Below, piece after piece: positions 7,777-16,980 of a DNA stretch of 64,000 bases. Under the pieces are notes generated by a model. The model was not told the origin of the DNA and ran no database searches. It was given only the letters and a program-made list of their open reading frames with translations. The stretch's first letter is position 1. Each line of letters opens with the position of its first letter. The translations under genes and the position numbers were made by a program. The DNA is from Streptomyces niger (GTDB taxonomy: Bacteria; Actinomycetota; Actinomycetes; Streptomycetales; Streptomycetaceae): NCBI RefSeq assembly GCF_000718305.1, contig NZ_JOFQ01000014.1, positions 1-64,000 of the forward strand, in the 5' to 3' direction.

Positions 7777-8538
7777 ATGACGGACGAGCCGGCGGACGGT
7801 CCGCTCCGGACGGCCGACGTCGCAAGAGAGACGGGGTACTCGGTACAGCAGGTGCGCGACCTGGAACGGCTGGGGGTCCTTCCCCCGGCCCCCCGATCGG
7901 GCAACGGCTACCGCTCCTACGCGCCGGTCCACGTGCACGCCCTGCGGGCGTATCGCGGACTCGCAAGTGCCGTCGGGCCGGTCGCGGCCCGGCAACTGCT
8001 CCCGGAGCTGCGCACCGCGACACTCGCGGAGGCGGCCTCGGCGGTCGGCGCGGTCCACGTCCGGCTCGCGCGGGAGCGCGACGAGGCGCTGCGCGCTCAG
8101 CAAGCGCTGCGTGCGATCAGCGCCGAGGCGGACGTTCCCGGGTGCGACCGGGAGACCGACGCGATGACGATCACGGAGCTCGCCGCGGCGCTCGGAGTAC
8201 GCCCTTCGACCCTGCGCTTCTGGGAGCAGGAAGGGCTCGTCAGCCCCGAGCGGGTGACGTCGTTGCGCGCCCGTCGCTACGGTCCGCAGGCCATCGGGGC
8301 GGCCCGCATCGTCGCGGCCCTCCGCGGCAGCGGTCACGGCATCCCGGCGGTGCGCGAGATCATGGGCTCCCTGCACCGGCTCGACGGCCTGGAAGAGACG
8401 CGGCGCATCCTGCAGCAGCGGCTCGACCGGATCGCCGCACGCACCGTGGCGCTGCTCCTCGCGAGCGCGGACCTGGCGGCCGTCGTCACGTCAGTGGAGG
8501 AGACGACGGCCACCCGGGAAGGCCGGCGGCGTTCCTGA
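7777..8538 (+). CDS. MerR family regulator with two HTH domains
   Basis: A 253-residue protein with two MerR-type winged-helix units in one chain. The first (about residues 9-75) reads LRTADVARETGYSVQQVRD and ERLGVLPPAPRSGNGYRSY. The second (about 130-200) reads ITELAAALGVRPSTLRFWE and QEGLVSPERV..RRYG. A helical linker joins them, and a long C-terminal helix (LEETRRILQQRLDRIAARTVALL) could dimerise. Normal MerR proteins carry one HTH per chain and dimerise; this covalent doubling could let a monomer span the operator. No metal-binding Cys cluster is seen, so the inducer is unknown. Confidence 0.85.
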   Translation: MTDEPADGPLRTADVARETGYSVQQVRDLERLGVLPPAPRSGNGYRSYAPVHVHALRAYRGLASAVGPVAARQLLPELRTATLAEAASAVGAVHVRLARERDEALRAQQALRAISAEADVPGCDRETDAMTITELAAALGVRPSTLRFWEQEGLVSPERVTSLRARRYGPQAIGAARIVAALRGSGHGIPAVREIMGSLHRLDGLEETRRILQQRLDRIAARTVALLLASADLAAVVTSVEETTATREGRRRS

Positions 8539-8544
8539 AAGCGC

Positions 8545-9312
8545 TCAGCGCGGGAACACCTCGAAGGTGACGGCCGGGCGGCCGTGGTGGCGGTCGCCCG
8601 CCGTTCGGAGCATCCGCTCGATGAACTCGCGGGCGTACGCCTCCGGGTCCTCCGTCCCGCTGCCGAGGCCCTTGATGTAGGTGCGGTGCTCGGCGAGCGA
8701 GGCGACGGCGCGCTCGATGCCGGGGCCGACCTCGACGGCGTGCGTGGGGTGCGGCGAGCCGGCGACCGCCACCCGGCGCACGCCGTTCCAAGGCGCGAGC
8801 CCGTGTTCCGCGAACAGTTCGGGGAAGATCCAGCGGTTGCCCGCGTCACCCGGCGCGTCCAGGACCGCACGCCCGACCACCCGGTGGTCGGGCGTGTTCC
8901 AGTGCACGCCGCCCCAGGTGTCGTGGTGGTTGATGGTGAGCAGCAGCTCCGGGCGGTGCCGGCGGATCGCCGCTGCCAGGTCGCGGCGGAGCGGCAGCCC
9001 GGCCTCGATGACGCCGTCCGGGTGGCGCAGGAACTCCACGTTCTGCACGCCGACCGCCGCCGCGCTCGCCCGCTGCTCGGCCTCGCGGACCACCGCGCAC
9101 TCGTCGGGGCCGAGCCCGTCGATGCCCGCCTCACCGTGGGTGACCAGCAGGTACGTGACCTCGCGGCCGGCGTCCGTCCACTCGGCGACCGCCGCGGCCG
9201 CGCCGTATTCGAGGTCGTCGGGGTGGGCGACGATCGCCAGGGCGCGCTCCCAGTCGTCGGGCAGCGGGGCGAGTCCGGCCGGGCCGGAGGCGGTGGGTTC
9301 GGGTGCGGGCAC
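8545..9312 (-). CDS. PIG-L family deacetylase
   Basis: A 255-residue zinc-dependent N-deacetylase of the LmbE/PIG-L family. The metal motif AHPDDLE is near residue 30, and the second histidine region ([12 protein letters not shown] and TPDHRVV) lies about 100 residues later. GTG at 9312 is chosen because AAAGGAG precedes it by five bases; longer in-frame starts would add a non-homologous arginine-rich leader. Substrates in the family are GlcNAc-type conjugates. It is distinct from mshB at 48033, so it probably acts in another sugar or lipid pathway, or in xenobiotic conjugate removal. Confidence 0.88.
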   Translation of the reverse strand: MPAPEPTASGPAGLAPLPDDWERALAIVAHPDDLEYGAAAAVAEWTDAGREVTYLLVTHGEAGIDGLGPDECAVVREAEQRASAAAVGVQNVEFLRHPDGVIEAGLPLRRDLAAAIRRHRPELLLTINHHDTWGGVHWNTPDHRVVGRAVLDAPGDAGNRWIFPELFAEHGLAPWNGVRRVAVAGSPHPTHAVEVGPGIERAVASLAEHRTYIKGLGSGTEDPEAYAREFIERMLRTAGDRHHGRPAVTFEVFPR

Positions 9313-9759
9313 GGGGGCTCCTTTCCCGGGACGGCGCACGCGTGCGCCGACTCCCTGAACGGCGTGCGGACGGCGGCGTACGCCTGCGCCGATCCTCCCA
9401 TGGGGCCCTGGGGAGATGGCCGGAAACCGGCCTGTGCGGCGCGGCCGATCCTCGCCGGTCGCAAGGGGGTCACGGGAGGGGCGAATGGTGCGGATGCGGC
9501 TGCACTTGAGGACGCGTGTGCGGATGCACATGCGGAAGTGAGGAGAGGGAGGACGCGGGAGGCGCGTGAGACGAGCCGGGGCCGGTCGCTCGCGGGAGCG
9601 CCGGCGCGCGTCCGGGGTGCACGCCGGGGCGCGAACGACCTCGCCCGTATGCCTGCTGAGCTGCGTTTCATCACATCGGGTGAATAGCTGGCCCAGGCTT
9701 GCGGGTGACAACGGTGGGTTGCCACGCTGTTGCTGACTGTCAAGCCCTTGGGAGGGCAT
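9313..9759. other. Divergent intergenic region (PIG-L / GntR)
   Basis: About 450 bases separate divergent genes. Besides the 18-bp palindrome (9332-9349), it contains near-repeats of TGCGGATGC around 9487-9530 and an imperfect dyad near 9709-9732 (CAAC, GTGG, then CCAC, GTTG) just before the GntR start. No additional coding region is supported. Confidence 0.45.
9332..9349. promoter_or_regulatory. 18-bp perfect palindrome upstream of the PIG-L deacetylase
   Basis: CGGCGCACG followed by CGTGCGCCG is a perfect 18-bp palindrome, 19 bases before the GTG start at 9312 and just outside its ribosome-binding site. It could be a repressor site or an mRNA hairpin masking the start; neither is proven. 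Confidence 0.45.
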
Positions 9760-10512
9760 GTGCCTTTCGGTGAGCAGCCCGCGTACCTCCGCGTCGCCGG
9801 TGACCTGCGTCAGAAGATCGTCGACGGTGTGCTGCCGCCGCACACTCGCCTCCCCTCACAGGCCCGTATCCGCGAGGAGTACGGCGTTTCGGACACCGTC
9901 GCGCTGGAGGCGCGCAAGGTGCTGATGGCCGAAGGACTGGTGGAGGGCCGCTCGGGATCGGGCACGTACGTCCGGGAGCGCCCCGCGCAGCGCCGGGTCG
10001 CCCGCGCCGGCTACCGCACCGGCGCCGGCGCGACCCCGTTCCGCCAGGAGCAGTCGGACGAGAAGGTCAAGGGCACCTGGGAGTCCAGCAGCGAGCAGGA
10101 CGAGGCGAGCGAGGCGATCGCGGACCGGCTGCGCATCAGGCCGGGCGAGCGGGTCATGCGCACCCACTACCTCTTCCGCACCGAGGGCGAGCCGATGATG
10201 CTCTCCACCTCCTGGGAGCCGCTGGAGGTGACCGGGCGGACGCCGGTGATGCTGCCCGAGGAGGGGCCGCTGGCCGGGCGCGGCGTGGTCGAGCGGATGG
10301 CCGCCATCGACGTGATCGTGGACAACGTCGTCGAGGAGGTCGGGGCGCGGCCGGGACTGGCCGAGGAGGCCATGGCGCTGGGCGGGGTGCCGGGCCACAC
10401 GGTCCTGGTCGTCTCGCGGACGTACTACGCGGGTGGCCGCCCCGTGGAGACCGCCGACGTGGTCATGCTCGCCGACCGGCACCGGGTCGCGTACCACCTG
10501 CCCGTGAAGTGA
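9760..10512 (+). CDS. GntR family regulator, UTRA (HutC) type
   Basis: A 250-residue repressor-type regulator. The winged HTH covers about residues 5-75 ([43 protein letters not shown]). The UTRA effector domain covers about 95-245, ending in [24 protein letters not shown] at 9760 is chosen because GGGAGGG precedes it at good spacing, rather than an ATG ten codons upstream. A dyad at about 9709-9732 is a candidate autoregulatory site. The amino-acid permease downstream (10774) on the same strand is a reasonable target, though a 260-base gap separates them. Confidence 0.87.
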   Translation: MPFGEQPAYLRVAGDLRQKIVDGVLPPHTRLPSQARIREEYGVSDTVALEARKVLMAEGLVEGRSGSGTYVRERPAQRRVARAGYRTGAGATPFRQEQSDEKVKGTWESSSEQDEASEAIADRLRIRPGERVMRTHYLFRTEGEPMMLSTSWEPLEVTGRTPVMLPEEGPLAGRGVVERMAAIDVIVDNVVEEVGARPGLAEEAMALGGVPGHTVLVVSRTYYAGGRPVETADVVMLADRHRVAYHLPVK

Positions 10513-10773
10513 GGAGGCCGGCAGGCGTCGCAATGCGCCGCAATGCCCAACTTCCGCCGCTCACCGTGCGTACCGGCACGTAACATCCCGCTCGGGCACT
10601 CCCTTCTAGGGATATTTGTCCGCATTTGCCGGGCGGGCGGTGATGTTGAAAAACTCACACCCCCTCAGTGGACAGGGGTATTTGACCCAACCTTGGATTC
10701 TGATCTTCCGTTTCGCTTTTACGATGGCGAAGTTTGTGCACGGCCGTGGGGGAAGATCAGGAGACCAAGCACG
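10513..10773 (+). other. Leader/promoter region of the APC permease
   Basis: About 260 bases, less G+C-rich than the flanking genes, with TTGACC near 10681 followed downstream by AT-rich sequence ending in TTTTACGATGG. This is a likely promoter region, but I could not fix a single -35/-10 pair. No riboswitch consensus was recognised. Confidence 0.4.
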
Positions 10774-12465
10774 TTGAGCACGCCGAAGACCTCGAGCGCG
10801 GAGCAGGGCTCCCACTCGAACTACCGCAGGTCCCTCGGGACCATCGCCCTGACGGCCACGGGACTTGGGTCGATCATCGGCTCCGGCTGGCTGTTCGGGG
10901 CCGAGCGGGCCGCCGCCATCGCCGGCCCTGCCGCCATCCTGGCCTGGGTCATCGGCGCGATCGTCGCCCTCACCATCGCCCTCACCTACAGCGAGCTGGG
11001 CGCGATGTTCCCCAAGGCCGGCGGCATGGTCCGGTACGGCCAGTACTCGCACGGCTCGCTGGCCGGCTACCTCGCCGCCTGGGCCAACTGGATCGCGATC
11101 GTCTCCGTCATCCCCGGTGAGGCGACCGCGTCCGTCCAGTACATGAGCTCGTGGGAGTTCGACTGGGCGCGGGCGCTGTACGACGGCAAGGAGCTGACCG
11201 GCTCCGGCGTCGCGGTCGCCAGCGTCCTGCTGATCTTCTACTTCTTCCTCAACTGGTTCGCGATCACCCTGTTCGCGAAGACCAACACCGCGATCACGGT
11301 CTTCAAGGTCGTCGTGCCGATCATGACCGCGGGCGCGCTGATGCTGGCGCACTTCGACACCAGCAACGTGAAGCACTTCGGCGGCTTCGCGCCGAACGGC
11401 TGGAGCGCCGTCTTCACCGCCGTCGCCCTCTCCGGCATCGTCTGGGCCTACAACGGCTTCCAGTCCCCGCTGAACATGGCGGCCGAGGCGCGCAACCCCG
11501 GCAAGTCGCTGCCCAAGGCGGTCATCCTCTCGATCGTCATCGCGCTGGTCATCTACCTGGCGCTGCAGGTCGCCTTCCTGATGGGCGTCCCGGCCGCCGA
11601 CCTCACCAAGGCCGGCAGCTGGGCCGGGCTCGGCTTCAACTCCCCGCTCGCCGACCTCTCGCTCGCCTGGGGCCTGAACTGGCTGGCGATGCTGCTGTAC
11701 GCGGACGCCTTCATCTCCCCGTCCGGCACCGGCATGATCTACGCCGCCACCACCTCGCGCATGATCCACGGCGTGCAGGAGAACGGCCACCTGCCCGGCA
11801 TCTTCGGCAAGGTCGACAAGAAGACCGGCGTGCCGCGCCCGGCCCTGGTCCTCAACCTGGTCATCGCGTTCCTGTTCCTCGCGGTCTTCCGCGGCTGGGG
11901 CTCGCTCGCCGAGATCGTCTCCATCGCGACGGTCATCTCCTACATCACGGGCCCCGTCGCCGTGATGTCGCTGCGCCGCCTCTCGCCGGACCTCAAGCGC
12001 CCGGTCAAGCTGCGCGCCATGCCGGTCATCGCGCCGATCGCCATGGTCTTCGGCTCGCTGGTCCTGTACTGGGGCCGCTGGCCGCTCACCGGCAAGGTCA
12101 TCCTGATCATGGCCGTCGGCCTGCCGGTCTGGGCCTGGTACGAGCTGCGCAAGCCGTGGGCCGAGCTCAAGCCGCACCTGAAGGCCGGCGCCTGGGTGGT
12201 CGCGTACCTCCTCGTCATGGCCGCGGTGTCGTACTGCGGCGGCACGGAGTTCGGCGGCCGCGGGTTCATCCCGCAGGGCGTGGACCTCGCCGTCGTCGTG
12301 GTGCTCGCGCTGGCGTTCTACTACTGGGGCGTCCGCAGCTCCTGGCGCAACCCCTCGCTCGTCGAGGCCGAGACCGAGGCGCTGGCCGCCGCCGAGCGCG
12401 AGGCGGCCACCGACGGTGACGGCGAGGGCCGCGGCCCGGCCGCGAAGGTCGGCGCCGGCGTCTGA
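10774..12465 (+). CDS. APC family amino-acid permease
   Basis: A 563-residue membrane transporter of the amino acid-polyamine-organocation superfamily. TTG at 10774 is the best start (AGGAG upstream); the protein then begins with a ~25-residue cytoplasmic lead. The TM1 motif GLGSIIGSGWLFG and about twelve hydrophobic segments are visible, e.g. around GPAAILAWVIGAIVALTIAL and VVAYLLVMAAVS. The C-terminus is an acidic cytoplasmic tail (EAETEALAAAEREA). It probably imports an amino acid by proton symport or exchange; substrate not predictable. A strong terminator follows at 12485-12526. Confidence 0.88.
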   Translation: MSTPKTSSAEQGSHSNYRRSLGTIALTATGLGSIIGSGWLFGAERAAAIAGPAAILAWVIGAIVALTIALTYSELGAMFPKAGGMVRYGQYSHGSLAGYLAAWANWIAIVSVIPGEATASVQYMSSWEFDWARALYDGKELTGSGVAVASVLLIFYFFLNWFAITLFAKTNTAITVFKVVVPIMTAGALMLAHFDTSNVKHFGGFAPNGWSAVFTAVALSGIVWAYNGFQSPLNMAAEARNPGKSLPKAVILSIVIALVIYLALQVAFLMGVPAADLTKAGSWAGLGFNSPLADLSLAWGLNWLAMLLYADAFISPSGTGMIYAATTSRMIHGVQENGHLPGIFGKVDKKTGVPRPALVLNLVIAFLFLAVFRGWGSLAEIVSIATVISYITGPVAVMSLRRLSPDLKRPVKLRAMPVIAPIAMVFGSLVLYWGRWPLTGKVILIMAVGLPVWAWYELRKPWAELKPHLKAGAWVVAYLLVMAAVSYCGGTEFGGRGFIPQGVDLAVVVVLALAFYYWGVRSSWRNPSLVEAETEALAAAEREAATDGDGEGRGPAAKVGAGV

Positions 12466-12484
12466 GCCGCCGCCCGTACGCCGC

Positions 12485-12526
12485 CCGGCCGCCCGGCACC
12501 TCTCGGTGCCGGGCGGCCGGCTTTTC
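12485..12526 (+). terminator. Rho-independent-type terminator after the APC permease
   Basis: A perfect 16-bp stem (12485-12500 with 12505-12520, arms CCGGCCGCCCGGCACC and its complement) has a TCTC loop and is followed by CTTTTCC. It sits 19 bases after the permease stop. Confidence 0.85.
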
Positions 12527-12732
12527 CGGTCTCCGGAGCCGTCCGCCCGCGACGCGAGTGAGGCAGGTACCCGCATGTGGACGGTGGCATGGCCGGTTCG
12601 GTGTCTCTTTGTGCAAAGACGTATCCGGTGCGTGAAGGTCGGGCGTAGGCTCGGGCATATGCGGAACGGGTTTTCGGTGTTAGTGCAGGAGGGGCGCGCC
12701 ACCGCGCGCAGGACGGCGGACGGAGGAGCGCG

Positions 12733-12912
12733 ATGACCGACAGTGGCGTTGTACTGCCGTGGCTGGTCATCCGCGAGGACGACAACGGCAACCGCTACCG
12801 CGTCGGCCGGTACGCCACCCGCGCGGAGGCGGAACAGGTCGCCGACCGGCTCGACGACCGGCGACATCAACGGCTCTACGTGGTCGAACGGGTGGACCGC
12901 GCCACCGCCTGA
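12733..12912 (+). CDS. Small SPOR-domain-like protein
   Basis: A 59-residue protein, MTDSGVVLPWLVIREDDNGN..., ending VVERVDRATA. It has a strong ribosome site (GGAGGAG five bases before ATG at 12733). The pattern of an N-terminal strand (PWLVIRE), a basic turn (NRYRVGRYATRAEAEQVADRL) and a final strand (RLYVVERV) fits the small SPOR-like single-domain proteins found in Streptomyces genomes. SPOR domains bind denuded peptidoglycan, but this one has no signal peptide, so a cytoplasmic role is possible. It is followed 51 bases later by the Nudix gene. Confidence 0.75.
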   Translation: MTDSGVVLPWLVIREDDNGNRYRVGRYATRAEAEQVADRLDDRRHQRLYVVERVDRATA

Positions 12913-12963
12913 GGCCCCAGGGCCCGGCGGGGGAGGGGAGGACGGCCGCATAGGCTGCGGCGC

Positions 12964-13374
12964 ATGAGTGCGGTGCGTGTGGTGGTCGGCGGAGCGGTAC
13001 TGGACCAGGGGCGGCTGCTGGCCGCGCGGCGGAGTGCGCCGCCGGAGCTGGCCGGCCGCTGGGAGCTGCCCGGGGGCAAGGTCGAGGCGGGTGAGACGCC
13101 CGAACAGGCGCTCGTGCGGGAGCTCCGCGAGGAGCTGGGCGTGGCGGTGGAACCGCTGGCGCGCATTCCCGGGGAGTGGCCGCTGAAGCCGGGGCTGGTG
13201 CTCCAGGCGTGGACCGTACGGCTGGTCTCCGGTACGCCGCGGCCGTTGCAGGACCACGATGAGCTGCGCTGGCTGGCGCCCGGCGAGGAGGAGGCGGTGG
13301 ACTGGCTGGACCAGGACCGGCCGGCCGTGGCGGAGGCCGTGCGGCGGCTCGTGAGGCAGGGGGCGCTCGACTGA
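12964..13374 (+). CDS. Nudix (MutT-type) hydrolase
   Basis: A 136-residue Nudix hydrolase, the size of MutT. The Nudix box runs from about residue 37: [20 protein letters not shown] then ELG, matching GX5EX7REUXEEXGU with all metal-binding glutamates present. The LPGG lead-in and the tail [15 protein letters not shown] are typical of 8-oxo-dGTP diphosphatases, which remove oxidised nucleotides. The exact substrate cannot be read from sequence. Confidence 0.9.
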   Translation: MSAVRVVVGGAVLDQGRLLAARRSAPPELAGRWELPGGKVEAGETPEQALVRELREELGVAVEPLARIPGEWPLKPGLVLQAWTVRLVSGTPRPLQDHDELRWLAPGEEEAVDWLDQDRPAVAEAVRRLVRQGALD

Positions 13375-13516
13375 TCGGCTACGCCGTTCGCGCCACGATG
13401 CACCTTGATGACCCTCTTGGGGCGATAACCGAACCCTGATATCGGGTATGTGCTGATTAACCCCCCTCAAAATACACAAACCGCCGGGGGCGCACCGGGC
13501 TGGGGAAGTGATCGGC

Positions 13517-13969
13517 GTGAGCGACAGCGCAGCGGCAGGACCCCCGGGCTCTCCTGCGTCGCAGGCCCGCCGGCTGGGCACGGCAGCGGTCCCCCCGATC
13601 GCCGAGTGGAGCTTCCCCGCCGAGCCGGGCGTGGTCCGTACGGCCCGCGCCATGGTCCGCGAGACGCTGCACGACTGGGACCTGGAGCCGGCGGTGGACG
13701 TGGCCGTCCTCCTGGTCAGCGAGCTGGTGACGAACTCCCTGCGGTACGCCAGCGGGCCGATCGGCGTACGCATCGTCCGACTGCGCGGGGGCGACCTCCT
13801 CGTCGAGGTGTCCGACCCGCTGCCCGACCCGCCCCGCGAGCGCACGGCGGCGCCCGACGACGAAGGTGGCCGGGGACTGCAGCTGGTGGCATGCAGCGCC
13901 CGCCGGTGGGGCACCCGACGGGGCAGGAGCGGTAAGACGGTGTGGTTCGAGCTCGCCGAGACCGGCTGA
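13517..13969 (+). CDS. ATP-binding anti-sigma-regulatory-type HATPase
   Basis: A 150-residue stand-alone histidine-kinase-like ATPase of the RsbW/SpoIIAB type common in Streptomyces. After a disordered Ala/Pro-rich lead (~35 residues) come the N-box (LLVSELVTNSLRYA, about 74-87) and the ATP-lid glycines (DEGGRGLQLV). The GTG at 13517 is preferred over 13508 because GGGGAAG lies eight bases ahead. Its C-terminal half is closely similar to the last domain of the next protein, including the shared ending GKTVWFEL. It probably acts as a switch kinase on an unknown anti-anti-sigma factor. Confidence 0.85.
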   Translation: MSDSAAAGPPGSPASQARRLGTAAVPPIAEWSFPAEPGVVRTARAMVRETLHDWDLEPAVDVAVLLVSELVTNSLRYASGPIGVRIVRLRGGDLLVEVSDPLPDPPRERTAAPDDEGGRGLQLVACSARRWGTRRGRSGKTVWFELAETG

Positions 13970-14223
13970 GGCATGCCGGGCGGCCGCGCCCCTCGAGGTC
14001 CGTGAGCAGAAATCGCTGCTTCGTGCCTGGTGGGGAGGTTGGAGCGCGCCATGGCTGGTTATGAGTCAGGGTGGGTCGCGATCGTTGCGAATTCATCGAG
14101 ATCTTGTCGATGACCTGCGATCGAGACTGTGCTGTGATCGTGAAGACCGTGTTCCGGATAGCCGTGTTGCTGGATACTCGGCCTGTCCGGTCCGGGCACG
14201 ATGAGCTGGAGGGGACGGGGCTC

Positions 14224-16956
14224 GTGAGCGAGATGTCAGCGGGTGAGGAACACCCTGCTATGAGGGATGGGTCGGACCGGACGGTCGTGCCGGACGGCCC
14301 GCCGGTCTGGCAGAGCAGCGCGCCCGGATCGATCTACGACTACATCCGTGTCGCCTCCTTCGCGCTGGGGCCCGACGGCCGTATCGAGCAGTGGAGCCGC
14401 CGCGCCGCCGACATGCTGGGCATCCCCGCCAAGGACGCCATCGGCCAGGACCCCGTGGAGGCCTTCGTCCCGCGCGAGCTGCGCGAGACCGGCCACCGCA
14501 CGGTCAGCGAGATCCTCGACGGCCGCGAGTGGACCGGCCTGGTGCCCTACCGCACCGGCCCGGAAGCGCCCGTCGACGGCCTCGCCGAGATCTACGTCAT
14601 GCCGTCCGAGACCGGGTCGGGCGAGCGGGCCGCGGTCTGCCTCGTCGTGGACGTACGGGCGCTGCGCGGCATCGAGACCGACCTGGCCGCCGCGCAGGCG
14701 GTTTTCGGACAGTCCCCCATAGGGTTCATGCTCTTCGGCACGGATTTGCGACTGCGCCGGGTCAATGAACGTTTCGCCACCGTCTTCGGTGGCACGCCCA
14801 ACAGCTTCTGCGGCGCGGCGCCCGAGGACTACCTCCCCCGCCCCGAAGCGGACCGGCTCAACGCCGCGCTGCGCAGGGTCCTGGAGACCGGCGAACCGGT
14901 CGCCGAGATGCAGCTGGTCGGCACCCCGCACGGCGCGGAGGAGCGCCGCCGCTGGTCGGTGTCGCTGTACCGGCTGCACAGCGCCAGCGGCCGCCCCATC
15001 GGCGTCGCCGCGCTCGCCTCCGACGTCACCGGCCGCCGCCGCGCCGAGCGGGAGGCCGCCAACGCCCGCCGGAACCTCGCGCTGCTGAACGAGGCCGGGG
15101 CGCGGATAGGCAACTCCCTGGACCTGGAGACCACCGCGCGCACGCTCCTGGACGTCGCGGTGCCGCAGTTCTGCGACCTGGCCTCGGTCGACCTCTACCA
15201 AGGGCTGCTGGCCGGGGACGAGGCGCCGCCCGGCATGGCCGACGGCAGCGCCGAGCTGCGCCGGGTCGCCTTCGCCAGCGCCGTGTCCGACGGGCCGCTG
15301 CCCCAGGGCGGCAGCGGCGGGGTGCCCGGCGGGGACGCGGCGGACGACGACGGCACGGTCGCGGTCGGCGCCGTGCACCGCTTCCCGTTCAACTCCCCCT
15401 GCGCGGGCGCGCTCCGCACGGCCCAGGCGCAGATCATCCCGGGCCGGGAGACCGACGACCGGCCCGAACTGGGCGGCGCCGTCGTGCACTCCACGCTCGC
15501 CGTGCCCATGGTCGCCCGGGACACCGTCGTCGGCCTGGTGCAGTTCTCCCGTACGAAGGGCAGCGAGTCCTTCGGCGAACGGGACACCGCGCTCGCCGTG
15601 GAGCTGGCCGCGCGCGCCGCCGTCTGCATCGACAACGCCCGGCTGTACCGCCGCGAGCACGAGCGCGCGCTGATCCTGCAGCGCAGCCTGCTGCCGCCCG
15701 GCGACCCCGAGGCCGCGGGCCTGGACATCGCCTGCCGCTACCTGCCCGGCACGACCGCCACCGAGGTCGGCGGCGACTGGTTCGACGTCATCGAGCTGCC
15801 GGGGCACCGCACCGCGCTGGTCGTCGGCGACGTGATGGGCCGCGGCCTGCGCGCCGCGGTCGCCATGGGCGAACTTCGTACGGCCGTCCGTACGCTCGCC
15901 CTGCTCGACCTGGAGCCGGCCGAGGTGCTCTCGGCGCTCGACGAGATCGCGCGCGGGCTCGGCGCCACGGGCGGCGGGGCGCGCTCGGGCCCGCGCGGGC
16001 GCGGGGCCGCGGGTGGCGCCGGGCAGCACGCGGGGACGGACATCGGCGCGGAGACCAGAGCGGACGCCGGGGCGCAAGCGGGCGCGGGCGCCCATGTGGG
16101 CTCCCGGCGCACCGACCGCGCCGCCGACCTCTCCGAGGTCTACCTCGCCACGTGCGTGTACGCCGTCTACGACCCGGTCACTCGGCGATGTACGTTCGCC
16201 AACGCCGGCCACCTGCCGCCCGTCCTGGTGGAGGAGGGCGAGGACGCCCTGCTCCTCGACGTCCCGCCCGGCATGCCGCTGGGCGTCGGCGGCGAGCCCT
16301 TCGAGGAGACCGAGGTCGAGCTGCCGGACGGGGCGCTGCTCGCCCTCTACACCGACGGCCTGGTCGAGTCCCGGGACCATCCGCTGGAGGAGGGCCTGCA
16401 GGCGTTCCGCGCGGCCCTGTCGGCGGCCGGGCGGCCGCTGGAGGACGCCTGCGACCACGTGCTCTCCGCGCTGGACACCCGGCACGGCGAGGACGACATC
16501 GCCCTGCTGATGGCCCGCGTGCACGGCCTGCCCAAGGACGCGGTCGGCGACTGGAACCTCGCCCCCGAGGCCCGCTCGGTCGCCCGCGCCCGCGAACTGG
16601 CCCGCGACCAGCTCACCGACTGGGGCCTGGAAGCCCTGGTCGACACGACGGAGCTGCTGGTCAGCGAGCTGGTCACCAACGCCCTGCGGCACGGCCACGG
16701 CGACATCCGGCTCCGCCTCCTGCTGGACCGCACCCTGGTCTGCGAGGTGTGGGACGCCGACCTGGCGCAGCCGCGGCGGCGGCGCGCGCGGGACACCGAC
16801 GAGGGCGGCCGCGGCCTCCAGCTCGTCGGCCTGCTCAGCCGGGGCTGGGGCAGCCGCCGCACCCCCCGCGGCAAGACCGTCTGGTTCGAGCTGGACCTGC
16901 CCGACGGCGACGCCGAGCCGGTGGACCCGGCGGACGCGCTGCTCAGCCTGTTCTGA
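14224..16956 (+). CDS. PAS-PAS-GAF-SpoIIE phosphatase-HATPase sensor protein
   Basis: A 910-residue multidomain regulator. Two PAS-like domains (about residues 30-140 and 150-275) precede a GAF domain (about 286-475). A PP2C/SpoIIE phosphatase follows (about 480-770, with metal-binding Asp in GGDWFDV and GDVMGRG), then a C-terminal HATPase (about 780-895, with LLVSELVTNALRHG and DEGGRGLQLVG). GTG at 14224 is chosen because of GGAGGGG nine bases ahead. It could both dephosphorylate and phosphorylate a partner-switching anti-anti-sigma factor. A Gly/Ala-rich stretch (about residues 580-628) interrupts the phosphatase domain. The sensed signal is unknown. Confidence 0.88.
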   Translation: MSEMSAGEEHPAMRDGSDRTVVPDGPPVWQSSAPGSIYDYIRVASFALGPDGRIEQWSRRAADMLGIPAKDAIGQDPVEAFVPRELRETGHRTVSEILDGREWTGLVPYRTGPEAPVDGLAEIYVMPSETGSGERAAVCLVVDVRALRGIETDLAAAQAVFGQSPIGFMLFGTDLRLRRVNERFATVFGGTPNSFCGAAPEDYLPRPEADRLNAALRRVLETGEPVAEMQLVGTPHGAEERRRWSVSLYRLHSASGRPIGVAALASDVTGRRRAEREAANARRNLALLNEAGARIGNSLDLETTARTLLDVAVPQFCDLASVDLYQGLLAGDEAPPGMADGSAELRRVAFASAVSDGPLPQGGSGGVPGGDAADDDGTVAVGAVHRFPFNSPCAGALRTAQAQIIPGRETDDRPELGGAVVHSTLAVPMVARDTVVGLVQFSRTKGSESFGERDTALAVELAARAAVCIDNARLYRREHERALILQRSLLPPGDPEAAGLDIACRYLPGTTATEVGGDWFDVIELPGHRTALVVGDVMGRGLRAAVAMGELRTAVRTLALLDLEPAEVLSALDEIARGLGATGGGARSGPRGRGAAGGAGQHAGTDIGAETRADAGAQAGAGAHVGSRRTDRAADLSEVYLATCVYAVYDPVTRRCTFANAGHLPPVLVEEGEDALLLDVPPGMPLGVGGEPFEETEVELPDGALLALYTDGLVESRDHPLEEGLQAFRAALSAAGRPLEDACDHVLSALDTRHGEDDIALLMARVHGLPKDAVGDWNLAPEARSVARARELARDQLTDWGLEALVDTTELLVSELVTNALRHGHGDIRLRLLLDRTLVCEVWDADLAQPRRRRARDTDEGGRGLQLVGLLSRGWGSRRTPRGKTVWFELDLPDGDAEPVDPADALLSLF

Positions 16957-16980
16957 GCAGCGCGCCCCGGCGCGGGGCCG

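Noticed and set aside
8545..9312. A second mshB or mca
   Set aside because: It has the PIG-L metal motif but lacks the MshB C-terminal blocks present at 48033, and differs in overall layout.
10606..14052. Very long open frame on the minus strand opposite the permease and neighbours
   Set aside because: It is an artefact of high G+C third positions: Arg/Gly/His-rich, with no domain and antisense to well-supported genes. The same applies to other long frames at 20833-23325 (+), 42093-44948 (+) and 57549-59609 (-).
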